64,000 nt of DNA from contig JACCLO010000007.1 of assembly GCA_029448655.1 (NCBI GenBank), positions 2,418,001-2,482,000 on the forward strand, read 5' to 3'. The notes under the pieces are model-generated. The model did no database searches, had not been told where the DNA came from, and was given only the letters and a program-made list of their open reading frames with translations. Origin of the DNA: Wolfiporia cocos. Taxonomy: Eukaryota; Basidiomycota; Agaricomycetes; Polyporales; Phaeolaceae. This document shows positions 43,470-55,846 of the stretch, piece after piece; position 1 is the stretch's first letter, and every line of letters starts with the position of its first letter. A program made the translations under genes and the position numbers.

Positions 43470-44517
43470 TGTCACAGATTTCAACATCACGCTTAGCACC
43501 TTTATTATAGGTGCCCCCATCGGTATTCAAACACAGGGTTCTTTGGCTAGTAGTCACATGACTGTCTAGGTACATCACATGCATGCTTGCTATTAGGTCA
43601 CATGGACACTGCTTAGGTAATGATGTGCAAAGCACGGCTCGGCTCAAAGCCCGGGGCTTGGGCCCGGCTTTGAAGGGCTTGGGCTCAGCGAAATGTCAAT
43701 CCGGGCCCTCCTTGACGGCTCAGGCCGGCTTGGGCCTGGCTCAGGCTCAGGCCGGGGCTTATGGGTAATCAGGTAGGACCTCGGAATTATTGGCTTGTGC
43801 AGTTCAAATGACAGCACAACATATTCAGAATGCTTATATGTCTACTATTTGTTGATAATCTGATCTACAAGTGTTTTTACAGCTGCTTATGATGTTGACC
43901 GAAAATTCAGATCTCGATCACAACCCCGTTCGCAACAGTAGTCACAACGTTCCGCACCGTGTTAGCAGATCACAAGTCATTGTAATGGCCGTTGAGATCA
44001 TATAAGGTGAATTGATGCAAAATCTTAAACCATTTTCGCTAATTTTAACAACACCACGGCTGCGCGCCTAAAGCCGCCGGCTCAGGGCTCGGCTACGGCC
44101 GGCTCACGATCCAAGCTGGGCCCTGAGCCGTCTTAAGCCGCCCCCCAGGCTTGGCTCGGCCCAGCTTAAGTCGGCTCGGCCAGGCCCGGCTCACGGCTTT
44201 GAGCCGTGCTTTGCACATCACTATGCTTAGGTACACATACTCACATGATTAGTAGAGTAGTGCCTTGTACTGCGCACAAACCCTGCCTTTAGGGTGGGTC
44301 TTCTACTTAGTAGTGTACCTGCATGTATATAGGCCACATTGTCTGGGGCTTACTCCACAGACTCATTATGGGGGCATGTCCCTTCAGACTTGATCATCGT
44401 CTGCTGTGCCTTGACCCACGAGTGCAACATCAGCTGTATAGCCACCTCTTAGGGCTGGAGCCCCTAGCTAGCACGGTAGTTAGTGGGGATATTGGTATGC
44501 CAGGTTGGTCTGTGATA
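43470..44517 (+). repeat. Solo LTR split by a hAT-type element
   Basis: TGTCACAGATTTC start and TGTGATA end (decayed TGTCA), flanked by CTGGA (43465-43469 and 44518-44522). About 434 bp without the insertion. TATA box near 44322. Confidence 0.83.
43618..44223. mobile_element. hAT-type miniature element 1
   Basis: 606 bp with inverted ends TAATGATGTGCAAAGCACGG and TAGTGATGTGCAAAGCACGG. The 8-bp duplication TGCTTAGG is at 43610-43617 and 44224-44231. The outer 130 bp on each side are GC-rich GGCTCGG/GCCCGGC words; the middle is AT-rich and non-coding. End sequence and duplication length are those of hAT elements. Confidence 0.88.
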
Positions 44518-44740
44518 CTGGAGCTGATATGGATTCCGGACTCAGTATCTCTGAGAAGCTTCATTTCAGTCCCATGCGGCTCAAGCAGTCGACTATGTTG
44601 ACATACCAAGAGGGGAGCTGCATGAGGTCAGTGATCATTGTTATCTGCTGCACTGGACGCTATTCTTCATGGTCATCTGCAGTTACTGAGGCCCAGGGAT
44701 AGCTTTGCAAAAATGCCAAGAGAATGGAAGTATCACGAAC

Positions 44741-45150
44741 TGACACTGACGTGCTATATAACATCCCAAGACCCTAATAGCCTCCATACCATGATGAATG
44801 TTGATGGAGACAAAGCCTCAGACAAGCACACCAAGTGGTTAAGCAAGACGAGGGGAAACACCTCCAACAATGAATATGATCAGTCTGAGGTGTAGGCCTC
44901 AGACAGTGCTAGTATATATATATGTATAGATGGTGTAACTACTGCTGAGTGGCCTACTCTTAAGGAGGCCCAAGCACAACTACACAATGGTCACATCATC
45001 TACAGAATAGAATGTGACCTACAGCAGGGCGGCTATCCTACCAGTCCACTATGTTACAAGGTAAGCTATAAGACACATGGCCGTATACGCACCAGCTCCT
45101 GGGTTTGAGACAGGGGGGGTAGATCTTTCCTTGCCACAAAAGTTACAGGA
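44741..45150 (-). repeat. LTR-like sequence
   Basis: Opens TGACACTGACG and has a reversed TATA tract (tatatatatatgta near 44920), paired GTCTGAGG/CCTCAGAC blocks and a tRNA-like GGGTTTGAGACAGG string near 45100. No clear end or duplication. Confidence 0.4.
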
Positions 45151-47483
45151 AGCTCAAAGGGACTGATGAAAAAGCCCACTGCAGAAAGCATCTGGCAGTG
45201 GGGGAAAACATGGTGCATTCCCTTTACTCTGACTATAGTTACATTGAGTGCTAAGAGGATATAATGGTGAGAGCTTGCACACAGCCTTCTATCTTTGCTT
45301 ACATATTTTCATGATAGCTCACATGACTACCGGCCACTCGGCACCTCGTCAATTGGTATCTCAAAATAGCAGTGTTCCCATAGCAATATTTAGGGGCTAG
45401 GAGAACAGCAACCGTCGGTTTGATCTTACAATGCTATTCACAAGGTGCATTACAACTCTCTCCAAAATCTTTGTGGATCCACTCATAGCTGCATTAGATT
45501 GTCAAAGTGCCGAGATCAAAGTCACATTATACTTCCTCGGTATGTGCACATCTGTCTGGTACTGTGCTGAAAGCTAATTGAATTGCACAAGGTTAGACGA
45601 CATACAAGCGCACCAAAAGGAGCCCACTTACACTCCAGGATGATGCTGAAGGTACGAGGAAGGCGAAGCTGGGAGTCTCTGTAGCCATCTAGGGTAGTTC
45701 AGCCACAATTCCGATCGCATGTCGATAACGTCCGCACATTAAACCTTCTGCACACCACCTCGGCTTCGCAAGCTACAAAAATCCAATTGGCGCTCATTGG
45801 CTGCCCAAACAGGCACCCCACAGCCGCTGCTGCCGGCTCAACCCCAGTTTGTGGCCCTGTTTCTTTTTCCTGCTGTTTTTCCTCTCCCCTCCTCACACTA
45901 CCCCAGATCCTCCATATATTAATTCCATAAAATTATCTCACTTGTGTTTCAGACTATTCTGCACTGTTTCCAGGTTGCCTTAATAACTCAGCTCTCGACC
46001 CCAACAAAATAGCGAATTTCTAGGGTAGCAAAACTTGACTGTACTCTATATATTTAAGAAGTGACTAGAGAACCTCATATACATCTAATTCCACCCAGAC
46101 AAAGTCATACGATAAGCTGCGCTCGAGGCGTACGCTTAGGACTTAGTAAATCGATCACAAGCATTTTCAATTCAACTGTTATTATTTCCGCTCTATTCGA
46201 CGCGCCGCCACAGTCCAAAATCGCTACAGGCTACATTAAACCGGTATAACTACTAGACCTCAACCCCTCGAACACTTCGCCTATCCAGGCACATCCAGAC
46301 CTGCCCAGAAAACCCGAGAGGAAATATTTTTCTGACGGAAGTACTGCAAATTATGAAATGGTCCTTCGACATGTTTCATGGGGTAGGTATTCTGTAACAG
46401 ATTCATCAGCCATGTATCTCCGATTTTGAACGGATCGTCAAAGATTAGATGGAGACAGGTGCTGATAGAGGTTATGCAACGTGTGGCGGCTTGAGCATCC
46501 AAGGACAGTAAATACCGCTGTACTGATTTCCTTGTCTACGTGCTCAGCTACCTCGCAATATAATGCGCGACATCTTGATACGTTGATAAAATAATATATT
46601 ATGGGTTGATATCAATTGTACAGCAACAGCGCTATGAGCCACTACAGTGTGCTATTAACACTACGTTACTAATACTAAGAATAAATCGCATTGGCTAAAG
46701 CTTGCTACAGCATGCTATGTATTGTGTGTCATGGTTATATATCCATACAGAATAGTGGGGGAGGATATGAATGTATGCCAGCTACAGGGACTATATACAG
46801 CTATGCATTCATGCAGATTTTCCCTGATGAGGTATGCTGACACTGTCCATATCACACATAGCTTGTTACACTATTCTCAGGCTGTAGTTCATGTACCATA
46901 TATAGCACAGCAGAATGCATCAGAAAACATGCTCCAAAGCTAAAAAAACAAAGGGGGGGGTAGAATCTAGAATAAATACGGCAAATAGTCCATACAAAGT
47001 ACAAGAACCGTTTCGGTACGACAGCGCGTTGTGTTGCACATGTCACAGATCACAATATATTAATGTATAAATTGTGGCCAGGCTGCCATTCCATTGCAAA
47101 TCAAAAATCAGACTGACTACAAAACGATAAATATGTTCCAGTCTCACAAATAGTTTCCTAGCTACGAGATGAGTTTGACAAGCACTTATAAGACACTTTC
47201 AGAATGGCATTTGATCACCATTCTGCTGTCGGTCTTATCAGTGCTTTTTACACAGATAAGGTCCATCCTCAATTGGCAAGTACCACCAGCACTGATAAGG
47301 CATCTTGCGTTTTGCTGATATTTGAATCGACATACATACTGAAGGAATAACCACAGGCTATCGACTGATACATATCGGCGATTCAGACATTCATTTAAAA
47401 CTTCGTACTGTCAGATGTAGCAAGTACATAAAAGGAAACCTAGCGAGCCCACTCCCTTCTTCTTCATCAAGCTCCCGGTAACT
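45151..47483. other. Gene-poor region, possible host intergenic DNA
   Basis: No LTRs found. A minus frame at 46502-46281 (ends VFWAGLDVPG) is the only stretch that looks faintly protein-coding, and I cannot identify it. A G-run sits at about 46951. This and 48768-49559 flank the only intact host-type gene. Confidence 0.35.
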
Positions 47484-48767
47484 TCACGGGACTATTACAG
47501 CTCTGAATCGAGCAGAGCTACGATGATCGTATGCCTCCTGAGCCTTGTCGAGTTGGAACTGCTGTACATATGTCTTAACACCACTGGCCCTCACGAACTC
47601 AATACATTCTTCACTTTCTCGCGGGGTCCCAGTGTTTGACGCGCGGATGCTAAGGCGCTTACTGACAAATGGCACTAAGCGCGCAGCAATGTCAGCGGAA
47701 CGAACGAATGCGCGAGGATATCACGTACAAAGGGGAACAGTGGCATCTCCTGTTAATGCGAGAATGCACAGCTCTCCGTTAACTGCAAGTCCCTCCATGA
47801 GCGTCTGGATGACCTCTGGGTTCGGTGCAGTGCACGCGATAAGCTGCGCGCCTCCCAACTTCAGCAGCTCCTGGGCCTGATTGACCTGGGATCCATCGAG
47901 ATATTTTTCAGCGCCTAGTTTGAGCGCGAGCTCCCTCTTGCTTGAGGATGAGGAAAGAGCGACTGTGCGGAAACCCATCGCTTTCGCGATCTGGATGGCA
48001 AGATGTCCTAAGCCCCTGTATGGAGACACCTTCAATCGGTAGTACAGCAAGCGATGATTGGACTATGTACCCAATTCCCTGCACTGCCACCAAATTAGGA
48101 GGGATCGCATTCATGCGGCGGAGGGCGTCTGCTCATCCTGTCAAATTATCTGGAACGTAGCAATCTCTCAACTTACTGAATACAGTCAGACCTGCGCACA
48201 GCAGCGGTGCAGCCTCCACGGGGTTGATGTCGTCGGGGATACTGGCAACCGCCTCAGTCCTCACAGTGACATATTCTGCATAACCACCATCACGGCCAAT
48301 ACCTAGAATATGCAGAGTAAGTTAGCAAGCCAAAATGATGTAACTATATGATCACCATTTATGTCTTGGCTAGCGCACATTGTGAAGTCTCCGGCGCGGC
48401 ACCGCTCACAGGCATGACAGTGTCCACCGTGCCATCCAGAGCCCACTCGCTGGCCTACCTTCCATAGCTTCTCAGTAGAATGGACGGCAACGACATTACC
48501 GATAATCTCATGCCCGGGGATTCGAGGGTAGGCTACTATGGGCAGCATTTGGTACTTCGCAACTTCATCACTGTAGGTGCTGTAAGCTAATACATACTAC
48601 TGAAGCGAGCGAACAACTTGCCTGGCGCAGACACCACATGCAAGGACCTTTACTACTATCTGGCCTGGCTGGGGGTCCTTCCACTCGACTTGGATCTGTG
48701 TCAATGGCCCACCTCGCTCCAGAAACGCGTAGGCTTTGTACGTGCTCGGGTAGTTTTCAAACGCCAT
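47484..48767 (-). CDS. Zinc-dependent medium-chain alcohol dehydrogenase, six exons
   Basis: Oxidises alcohols or reduces aldehydes with NAD(P); probably cytosolic, as no signal is seen. Exons on the minus strand: 48767-48622, 48570-48356, 48302-48177, 48128-48071, 48015-47729 and 47674-47484. They join in phase to 1,023 nt, 340 residues plus stop, the usual length. Catalytic zinc ligands: C47 (ACGVCASDE), H69 (IPGHE) and C156. Structural zinc cysteines: C100, C103, C106 and C114 (GGHCHACERC). The Rossmann motif GIGGLG is at 180-185 and spans the exon 4/5 junction. Intron 1 has a GC donor (GCAAGT); intron 2 has a weak GTGATC donor. There are no stops or frameshifts. It is the only intact host-type gene in the window, and nothing shows how it is regulated. 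Substrate cannot be inferred. Confidence 0.88.
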
Positions 48768-49559
48768 CGGGAGACTTGTAAGATGCGGAGCATGAGAAAG
48801 GTGGATTTGTCACCTTAAGTAATAGTCTAGCATCTGACCTCGGGCATACAGCCTTACTGTCCGAGTGTCTCTTAGGTGGCTTCCGGGCGGATATCAGCAT
48901 CAGAACGCGACATCAAGAAGTGCATGGCTGTTGATATGATCATCATGAGCCGGAACTTCACGGCGTTGATGAACAAGTTCTAATTCAAAGACAACCATTT
49001 CAAATCTCCGTGATGATATCTTCTGATGGTCTCGCACCTAGATGGTAAAGGCCGACAGAGTTTGGATATCTGAAGACTCCTTGCTATCTTGACGCGGAGC
49101 GCTGAGCCTCTCGATCACCTGTCATATATCATGTCATTCTCAGATACCATGTCAGTAATAGTCAGTGGTTATGTTGCAGCAAATATCACCCCAGCCCGCT
49201 GAATGAAGAGATATGCGAAGTCAGCAAATCAGTGCAGACTGATGACTGCGATTCTGCGGAACGTATGCATCATCATATCCCGCTCGTGCGATCCAAAGCA
49301 CTCTCGATAGTCATTGTACTTGCGTCTGCGTGCATTGTTATGTGAGAAGAGCACTGATGGTACCGTATTGAAATACATCATGCCTCTTGTGCGGGCTTCC
49401 AAACAATAGATGCCGCTCTCAAAAGTGATAATGCCAAGAGGTCGAGTGTCCGGCTGTCTACTAGAAGATCTATGTTCATAGTCATTTTCTCTCAGCCGAT
49501 GCGGGCGGATCTCAACGCAAATTCCGGCGAACCAGGATTGCAGCATGAAACCACATTTT
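48768..49559. other. Upstream of the alcohol dehydrogenase; possible coding exon
   Basis: The minus frame at 49546-49229 (105 codons) reads protein-like: LGIITFESGIYCLEARTRG, then MMYFNTVPSVLF. It could be an exon of an unrecognised host gene. Nothing else stands out. Confidence 0.3.
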
Positions 49560-49772
49560 CATAGTGTGGCGAGGTCCGGTCCCAAAGACCGCAAAAGATC
49601 AAGGACCGGACCAGAACCGGGCTGGCCAGGACCGATTCATTGGTACGGTCCAGTTCTGGTCCTAACATGGCCCTGGTCCTTGATCCTAACGAGTTGTAAT
49701 TCTATACAGGACTGGTTGGGACTGGTCTGAACCAGTGCCAGTCCGGTCCCAAAAGCTGTCATCAAATCAGCA
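49560..49772. repeat. GGTCC/GGACC-rich fold-back end
   Basis: Dense GGTCCGG, GGACCGG and GGACCAG words in both directions, starting TAGTGTGGCGAGGTCC. This is the make-up of hAT-type termini. No matching right end was found, and hAT element 2 lies just right of it. Confidence 0.45.
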
Positions 49773-49780
49773 CTTCAAAC

Positions 49781-50461
49781 TAAGGCTCCAACCATATAAT
49801 ATACATGTACAGAAAATCGGTAAATATATGGTATATGGTATATACATAGTATATACATGGTTTACATGGTTTTTGGATGGTAGATTTTTTAGACATCTTG
49901 GCATAGTCATTGCTTTGCCCATATAGCTATGGAGATTGTCTCTTCCTTTAATGACATGCTGCAGGTATCAGCACTTGGCTGATGTGAGGAAAAAATCGGT
50001 GTTCAACATTCAACAGCCACACTAGTAGCAGGAATGACTTAGGAATTGTGCACAATGTGTGAGGTGGTGGGAAACTTGTATGCACGAGTCTAATGCATGA
50101 TGCAATCATTATGTGGGATGATATATAGCATAAACATAAATCTGATCTTGCCTTCTGCCAAATGAGAGGGTAAGCCAAGCATGTGAATTATGTCCTGACA
50201 TCTTTGCATTTGTGCAGCAGCCACCAGATTGTCTAAATCTCATATCACTATTGCACTGTACATTCTGTAAGACACATAACTAGTTCAGATACACTATTCA
50301 AATTGGCAACTGAGGATCTTATATGAATGCATTCACAACAACCATATACCATATAATATACCATGTATATACCATGTACTCGGCCACATGTAAATATATG
50401 TATATAGTATATATATAAAACCATGTATACATGGTATATACATTATATGGTTGGAGCCTTA
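49781..50461. mobile_element. hAT-type miniature element 2
   Basis: 681 bp with inverted ends TAAGGCTCCAACCATATAAT and the 8-bp duplication CTTCAAAC (49773-49780 and 50462-50469). The subterminal part is full of tatatacatgg/ccatgtatata words. Inside it is non-coding. Confidence 0.88.
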
Positions 50462-50469
50462 CTTCAAAC

Positions 50470-51292
50470 ATGGTCACCTAAGACGGTAGACCATAAATAA
50501 CTGAAGTGCAACTTAAAACCATGTACCTATGACTCCAGAGAATGATACAAGACAGTCTGTATCATGTACCTACCACTAGCTTGGCATCACAAAGCCTGAC
50601 GAGAATAGTTTTCACCAGTAAAACTTCTAATCATCGGCAAAATGCGAGCTTTCATATCCAGTCTGTTAACTGCTGTAATCACAAGCTCAGTAGATATACA
50701 TATATATGAGCAGATACTACACATGGGGTAATGGCAGAATTGATGAGGACAGATAAATGGCAGGAAAAACGAGGATGTAGGTGCTAATGACCTAATAAGA
50801 ATATGATTGCTATCATTATTATTATTATTACTATCGGCAGGATAGAATTGCTATTGGCAGGATTAGCGGGGACAAGATTTTTAATGGCAGTGATCAATGT
50901 GAGTATTGGTGAGGTGACGTCATCCCCAAGAGTGTGCAGCCCATAGCTGGCTGTACATGCATACACCAATTGTATATGTGCAAAAACGGACTGTATGTGT
51001 GCAATAACACACACAAGCACCTCATTATACATTTCAACAACCAACTATACACATGAAAAGCTGCACACAGAAATTGCATTGCCCATTGCAGTGGGTGCAG
51101 TGGATATCACAAAAGCCAACTGCTCAGCCACCAAAACAAAACAAGGACTCACTGATGCATAATCAAGTGTGGCAACTGGGTCACTGACTAATCAGGTAGC
51201 TGTCACACTGATCCACTGTCTTTGTTGATGTCTCAAGCTGCAGGTACATAATGGAAAACCAAGGACTCAGTGCCTTAGTCTAGCATGCACAA
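50470..51292. other. No gene seen
   Basis: AT-rich, with a short ATT microsatellite at 50812-50832. Short frames on the minus strand (50784-51079) look like chance. Confidence 0.45.
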
Positions 51293-51782
51293 TGTCACAG
51301 ATTTTGTGGCATGTTTTAATGTATTACCCCCTCCTAGGCTCGAACCTAGGACTTCACGTTCTAGTAGTCACATGACCAGTGCAACGTAGTGTAGCAGTAT
51401 AACACAACCTGTCCGTCAGGACATACAGTCACGTGATCCCCTACTTACATAATACATACGCGTGACCTTTAGGGGCGCGCACAGACCATGCCATTAGGGC
51501 AGGCCCTTCATTAGGTAGCGGCCGGTCTGTATGTATATAAAGTAGACGTCTGAGGTCTTACAACCTCAGACTGATCAATCTCAACAATGGATGTGTACCT
51601 TCATCATCATACTGCGTGCTAGACTGGGACTGCCTCTGGTGACTACGCCGTCACTATGCCTTAGACTCTCTATCTTGGAGTCTACCTAGTCAGCCCATGC
51701 GACGTTACCTCGTCGCCAACACCTTCAACGTTAGTAGAAGGGGTTAGGGCATAAACATGTACGTATGACACATTCTGTGTCA
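51293..51782 (+). repeat. LTR, 490-bp family, no duplication
   Basis: Same length and ends as 7302-7791 with few differences, but the flanks CACAA and GGTTG do not match. Positions 51783-51961 beyond it look like the 3' part of a different LTR. Confidence 0.85.
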
Positions 51783-52253
51783 GGTTGACATGTCTTGATC
51801 CTCTCCTCTTAGTGTGTGCACCTCCGGCTCAGACTATACTGTCTATACTCACTAGACTGGGGGGTCCTCCTTCCGCCTTTATGTCTGCCCCTGAATAGGG
51901 CTATTACATAGGCTATAGGACATAGGGTCATAGGGGGTGGGTCCTGACCCGTTCCGTGTCACTGAGACAGTCATGACACCCTTACCAATTGTTTGGTATC
52001 CAACCCAATGCTTCTCCAAGGTTCTATGTGATTCCTGATGGTTCCCCAAGGGTCTCTGATGTTCTACCAGGTTCTGACCTAGGTCTAATGCTATATATGG
52101 GAGTTTTGATCATGAGACAGTTGATTATGTAAGTGATGGATTATGTAAGCCAGCTGCAAGCCCTGACTGGCACCTAAAATGTCACATGACCTTCAAGAGT
52201 GTGAGAGTGAGTACTGGTAATGCCACTTGATATAAAATCAGTAAAAAGCTGTG
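51783..52253. other. LTR 3' fragment and spacer
   Basis: 51783-51961 ends GGGTCCTGACCC then TTCCGTGTCA, like a U5 end with a GGGTC/GACCC hairpin. Its 5' part is missing. 51962-52253 shows no feature. Confidence 0.4.
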
Positions 52254-53233
52254 TGTCACAGTTAATTCTGTGACATGAGGTATAGTGCGCAGTGATCACA
52301 TGACCTGTGGCTTGTAACATAGGGAGCCTAGGTTACCACTGGGTACTCAAGGGTATATAGTATAGTAGTATATTATGTAAGCATTCCATCAGACTATTCT
52401 AAGGTAGCACTTAGGCTGCTTTAAAGTAGTCTTTTAGGGTATTGGTGCATGGCATTGCATGTACTTAAGACTCACAAGTGACACAGACTACTCACGTCTG
52501 TGGGACCAGTCCTGCCAGGGACCCAACCATGCCAGATGAGCAACAACTGCTAGCCAGTGGTGACCCAAGAGCCTATTGGCAGAGGTTGACAAGGCCTCCC
52601 CAGGCCAAAGGTGACGTAGCATGGTGGTGTGACACACAGACTAGTGAGGCAAGGACTCAAGCAGTGGGACCACACTGCACACAGAGAGGTAAGCAGAGAG
52701 AGGGCCAATGCCCCATTGCCGAGAATCTTAGACTTGAGGCGTAAGACCTCAAGTTGTCGTACTTATATACATGTAGTAGCTAACTAAGAGGTATGCCCTA
52801 AAGTCCTGGCCTGTGCGCAGTAACTAAGGAGACCACATGACTAGTAACTACTGTGACATGAAATGTACATACTGTGACCATAACGTAGGTACCGGAGACG
52901 CGTGCTACCCCACAGCGCTAATCTACAAGGTCAGGTGTTCAAGATGAGACAAAAGGCGTGATGAGGAGGAAAGCATGGCATCTGAGGAGTTATCCCCACG
53001 CCTAGGGGCACCTTTGAGTACCAGTGAGGGATGTACAATGCCTTTGGGCCGTTCTGTGACAACAAGTCTGAGGTGTACTCCTCAGACTTATTAATGTGAC
53101 TATGGGGCATGTCCCTCTCTACTCATAACTCCTTGCTGTCTGACTATGTGCACTTGACTGAGACATGGTGTACCTCAGCTCTGAACTATGCACCAGTGAC
53201 TGGTACCTCAACTAAGAGACGACTACTGTCTCA
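52254..53233 (+). repeat. Solo LTR split by a nested LTR
   Basis: TGTCACAGTTAATTCTGTGACA start (hairpin). Ends in a GAGAC-GACTACT-GTCTC hairpin plus A, flanked by CTGTG (52249-52253 and 53234-53238). About 392 bp without 52479-53061. Confidence 0.8.
52479..53061 (-). repeat. Solo LTR, 583-bp family
   Basis: TGACACAG start and TTCTGTGACA end, flanked by ACAAG (52474-52478 and 53062-53066). Same family as 3565-4710 but without the hairpin-rich insert. Confidence 0.9.
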
Positions 53234-53238
53234 CTGTG

Positions 53239-53613
53239 ACAGTGGAGGTATATCTCTGCTACACAATGATTTTGTGTGAGACCACACAGACAAGTACATG
53301 AAGGCAATCACCTAAGTTCACTCCTATGCCATCTGCTATAGTTTGGCAAAGTGAGTACAAGTGGGCCAAGTCGACTCAGAAAAGATTAATCTATACAGCT
53401 CTCCACTGAAAAGCATCACCATTACATCATGCCCATGACACCATTGTTGTTTAAACCATGTCATGCTGCTTGCAGCACTATAAAAAGGCCAGCTCCATCT
53501 GTCACAGAATATAGTAGGCTCCCTTATGGGGCAGATATAAGCTGAAAAGTGATGTTACAGAGCTATGACTAGATGCAATACTATGCAACGAATGAAAAGT
53601 GTCAAAACAGGCA
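53239..53613. other. No gene seen
   Basis: A TGTCACAGAATATAG string at 53499 resembles an LTR start, but nothing after it fits. Confidence 0.4.
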
Positions 53614-53742
53614 CTTAGTGACACAGACTAGATGTGGGACTCACCACTTTATTTCAAAGGTGAGGGGAATGGGTGACAAGTCAAGCGCAGCAGGGAGGGA
53701 TAAGCTTCTATGGTGCTAGCTGAGAAGAATCCATAAAGTAAA

Positions 53743-54270
53743 GGGAGCTCGCGTGGGAGGCGTCGCGTGTCGCTAGCGTGCAGCTAGCGTGGACGCCACG
53801 TTTGCTGCGTGGCGTCCATGGGCGTCATTCCTGCTCCCATTAGATAGGGCGCCTGGCGCCGGTGAATTCCCACGCCCAGCGCCTGCAAGGCGCGCGCGCT
53901 GCTAGCTCGCGTTTTGCGCGCTGTTCCTGCCCCGCACCACGGGGATTCGTGCCCCATGCCACGGGGATTCGTGCCCCATGCCATGGGGATTCGTGGCCCA
54001 CACAATGGGGATTTGTGCTCTGTGCCATGGAGATTTGTGCCCCGTGCCACGGGGATTTGTGTCCTGTGGCATGGGGATTTTGTAATGTAAATACCCCACA
54101 CCACAGGGATTTGTACCCCGTGCCACGGGGATTTGTGCCCTACACCACAGGTATTTCTGGCCCATGCCATGGGGGTTTGTACCCTGTGCCACAGATATTT
54201 GCACCCCAATGCCACAGGGGTGAATTCCCACACCCAGCGCCTGCAAGGCGCATGTGCTGGTCGCAGATTT
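53743..54270. repeat. Minisatellite-bearing repeat, copy 2
   Basis: Same head as 41240 (GGGAGCTCGCGTGGGAGG, then the GGACGCCACG/CGTGGCGTCC stem and GGCGCCTGGCGCCGG) and about 12 units with the core CCACGGGGATTTGTG. The block GAATTCCCACGCCCAGCGCC stands both before (53862) and after (54227) the units. It lies inside a solo LTR, so it moved there as a unit. Confidence 0.8.
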
Positions 54271-55062
54271 TTCAAGCAAAGTGACAACGATACTGAGCAT
54301 CAGCAAGGTGGAGGAGTAGCTGAGTGGGCAGAGACTAAAATATATTCCTAAGACATAATGTTTGTGGCGAAGCCACAGGTAATTAAGCTAGTAGAACTTA
54401 AGGTATAACCTCTCTGGTTAACATACATTGGTGGAATACCCATGTGATAAGTGCTGTGAATGAATGTGATAAACTATCGGGCGCAGTTCCGGTTAGTAAA
54501 GAGCCGGATGCTGGAAATGGCAATACAGCTAAGTCACTATCTACAATGACCATGGTGGGCCAGTAATGGCTGGACCTATCATAATGAGTTAGTCACCTTG
54601 TGGTGATGTAGAAGCCTGGGCACAGCCCAGGTGAAGCCTATCCGGTTGGGTGGCTAGGAGGGATTATGCTATTCGCCAGATCCAGGGATGACTAAAGTGG
54701 AGCACTGAGTCATGGTGAGTCATAGGCCAGGCTGCTGAGGCTATGGTGATGACTAAGGGGCCTAGAGGGGCGAGGGGCAGACGGGCCTTGTGGCTAGAGT
54801 CCAGGACTTGGCCTTCACCGGAGTCTGGAAGGTGGTTGCAGGCCTGGGCAATGTGCTGAACCGATAGTGTTAAGGGCTTATGTAGCCGATTATGCTATTA
54901 TGATGTCACAGCCTGGACTCTGCAGATTCTGGCATGTGATGTAAGGGTCTGGCCTTGCGGCTAGACTGGTTGATGTAGCGATGATGTTGCTTGGTCTGGA
55001 CTGGCGATATAGTACCAGGCTGGGCCTTGTGGCTGGGCTATGGTGATGTTGTTGATGAGATC

Positions 55063-55750
55063 TGTCACAGATTTCCTAGGGCATACCCTATTTTTACCTG
55101 AATTTACTGCCTTCCTATGGAGCTACATGTAGTTATTAGGCATTTACTCGCAGTTAACTACCACGTTACCTACATCGAAAACCTTATGCATAGTTAGTAC
55201 CCCTAACCTACATACTTGAACCCCGTGCCTGTCCTCGTACAGTCACGTGACCCTGAACCCATGCCTATGTCTAGACATATGACTACGGCACATCCCGAAC
55301 CCTCCTCGGCCGTTGCCTTTAGTGTAACACATGACCGTGGAACATTGCCCGGCAGCTACCGTCCTTAGACGCACGCTGATGCGGCCTCGGCTGGAGCCTA
55401 TACCAAGCACCTCCCTTTGACACACGCTGACACGGCCCTCCAGTAAGCGCACGCTGACGCGTCCCCTATAGCCGCCCGTATTGGCATGGCTACACGGCTC
55501 CCCGCCGCACCCCGTATCACACACCTGGCATTACCGCCGGTGCACAGACCCCTCGGCTTTAGGGTAGGCCTAGCTACACTGTTGCTGATACATGTATATA
55601 ACCCGTAATCCTCTGAGCGTACTACCTCAGAACTAATCACCTCTTGACTCCTGCTGAATCGTACATAGACCTAAGCACTCAACTACCTCGCTGCCACCCT
55701 ACATCTCTCGTCAACCACCCTCAAGAAGTATAAGTGAGTAGTTTGTGTCA
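55063..55750 (+). repeat. Solo LTR
   Basis: TGTCACAGATTTCC start and TTTGTGTCA end, flanked by AGATC (55058-55062 and 55751-55755). 688 bp. TATA box near 55594. Confidence 0.9.
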
Positions 55751-55846
55751 AGATCATTGGTCTAGGGCCTGAGCCTGGCAGCTGAGCCTATGACGTTGGT
55801 TATGATTCATTGGTGCTCACTAGCGTGTTATGCTTTGTCAGGGTTG

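Noticed and set aside
43465..44522. A host gene around the GC-rich block near 43620-44220
   Set aside because: The GC-rich arms are inverted ends of a hAT-type element with an 8-bp duplication.
53784..54306. Similar long ORFs at the second minisatellite
   Set aside because: Same reason: a product of tandem repetition inside a solo LTR.
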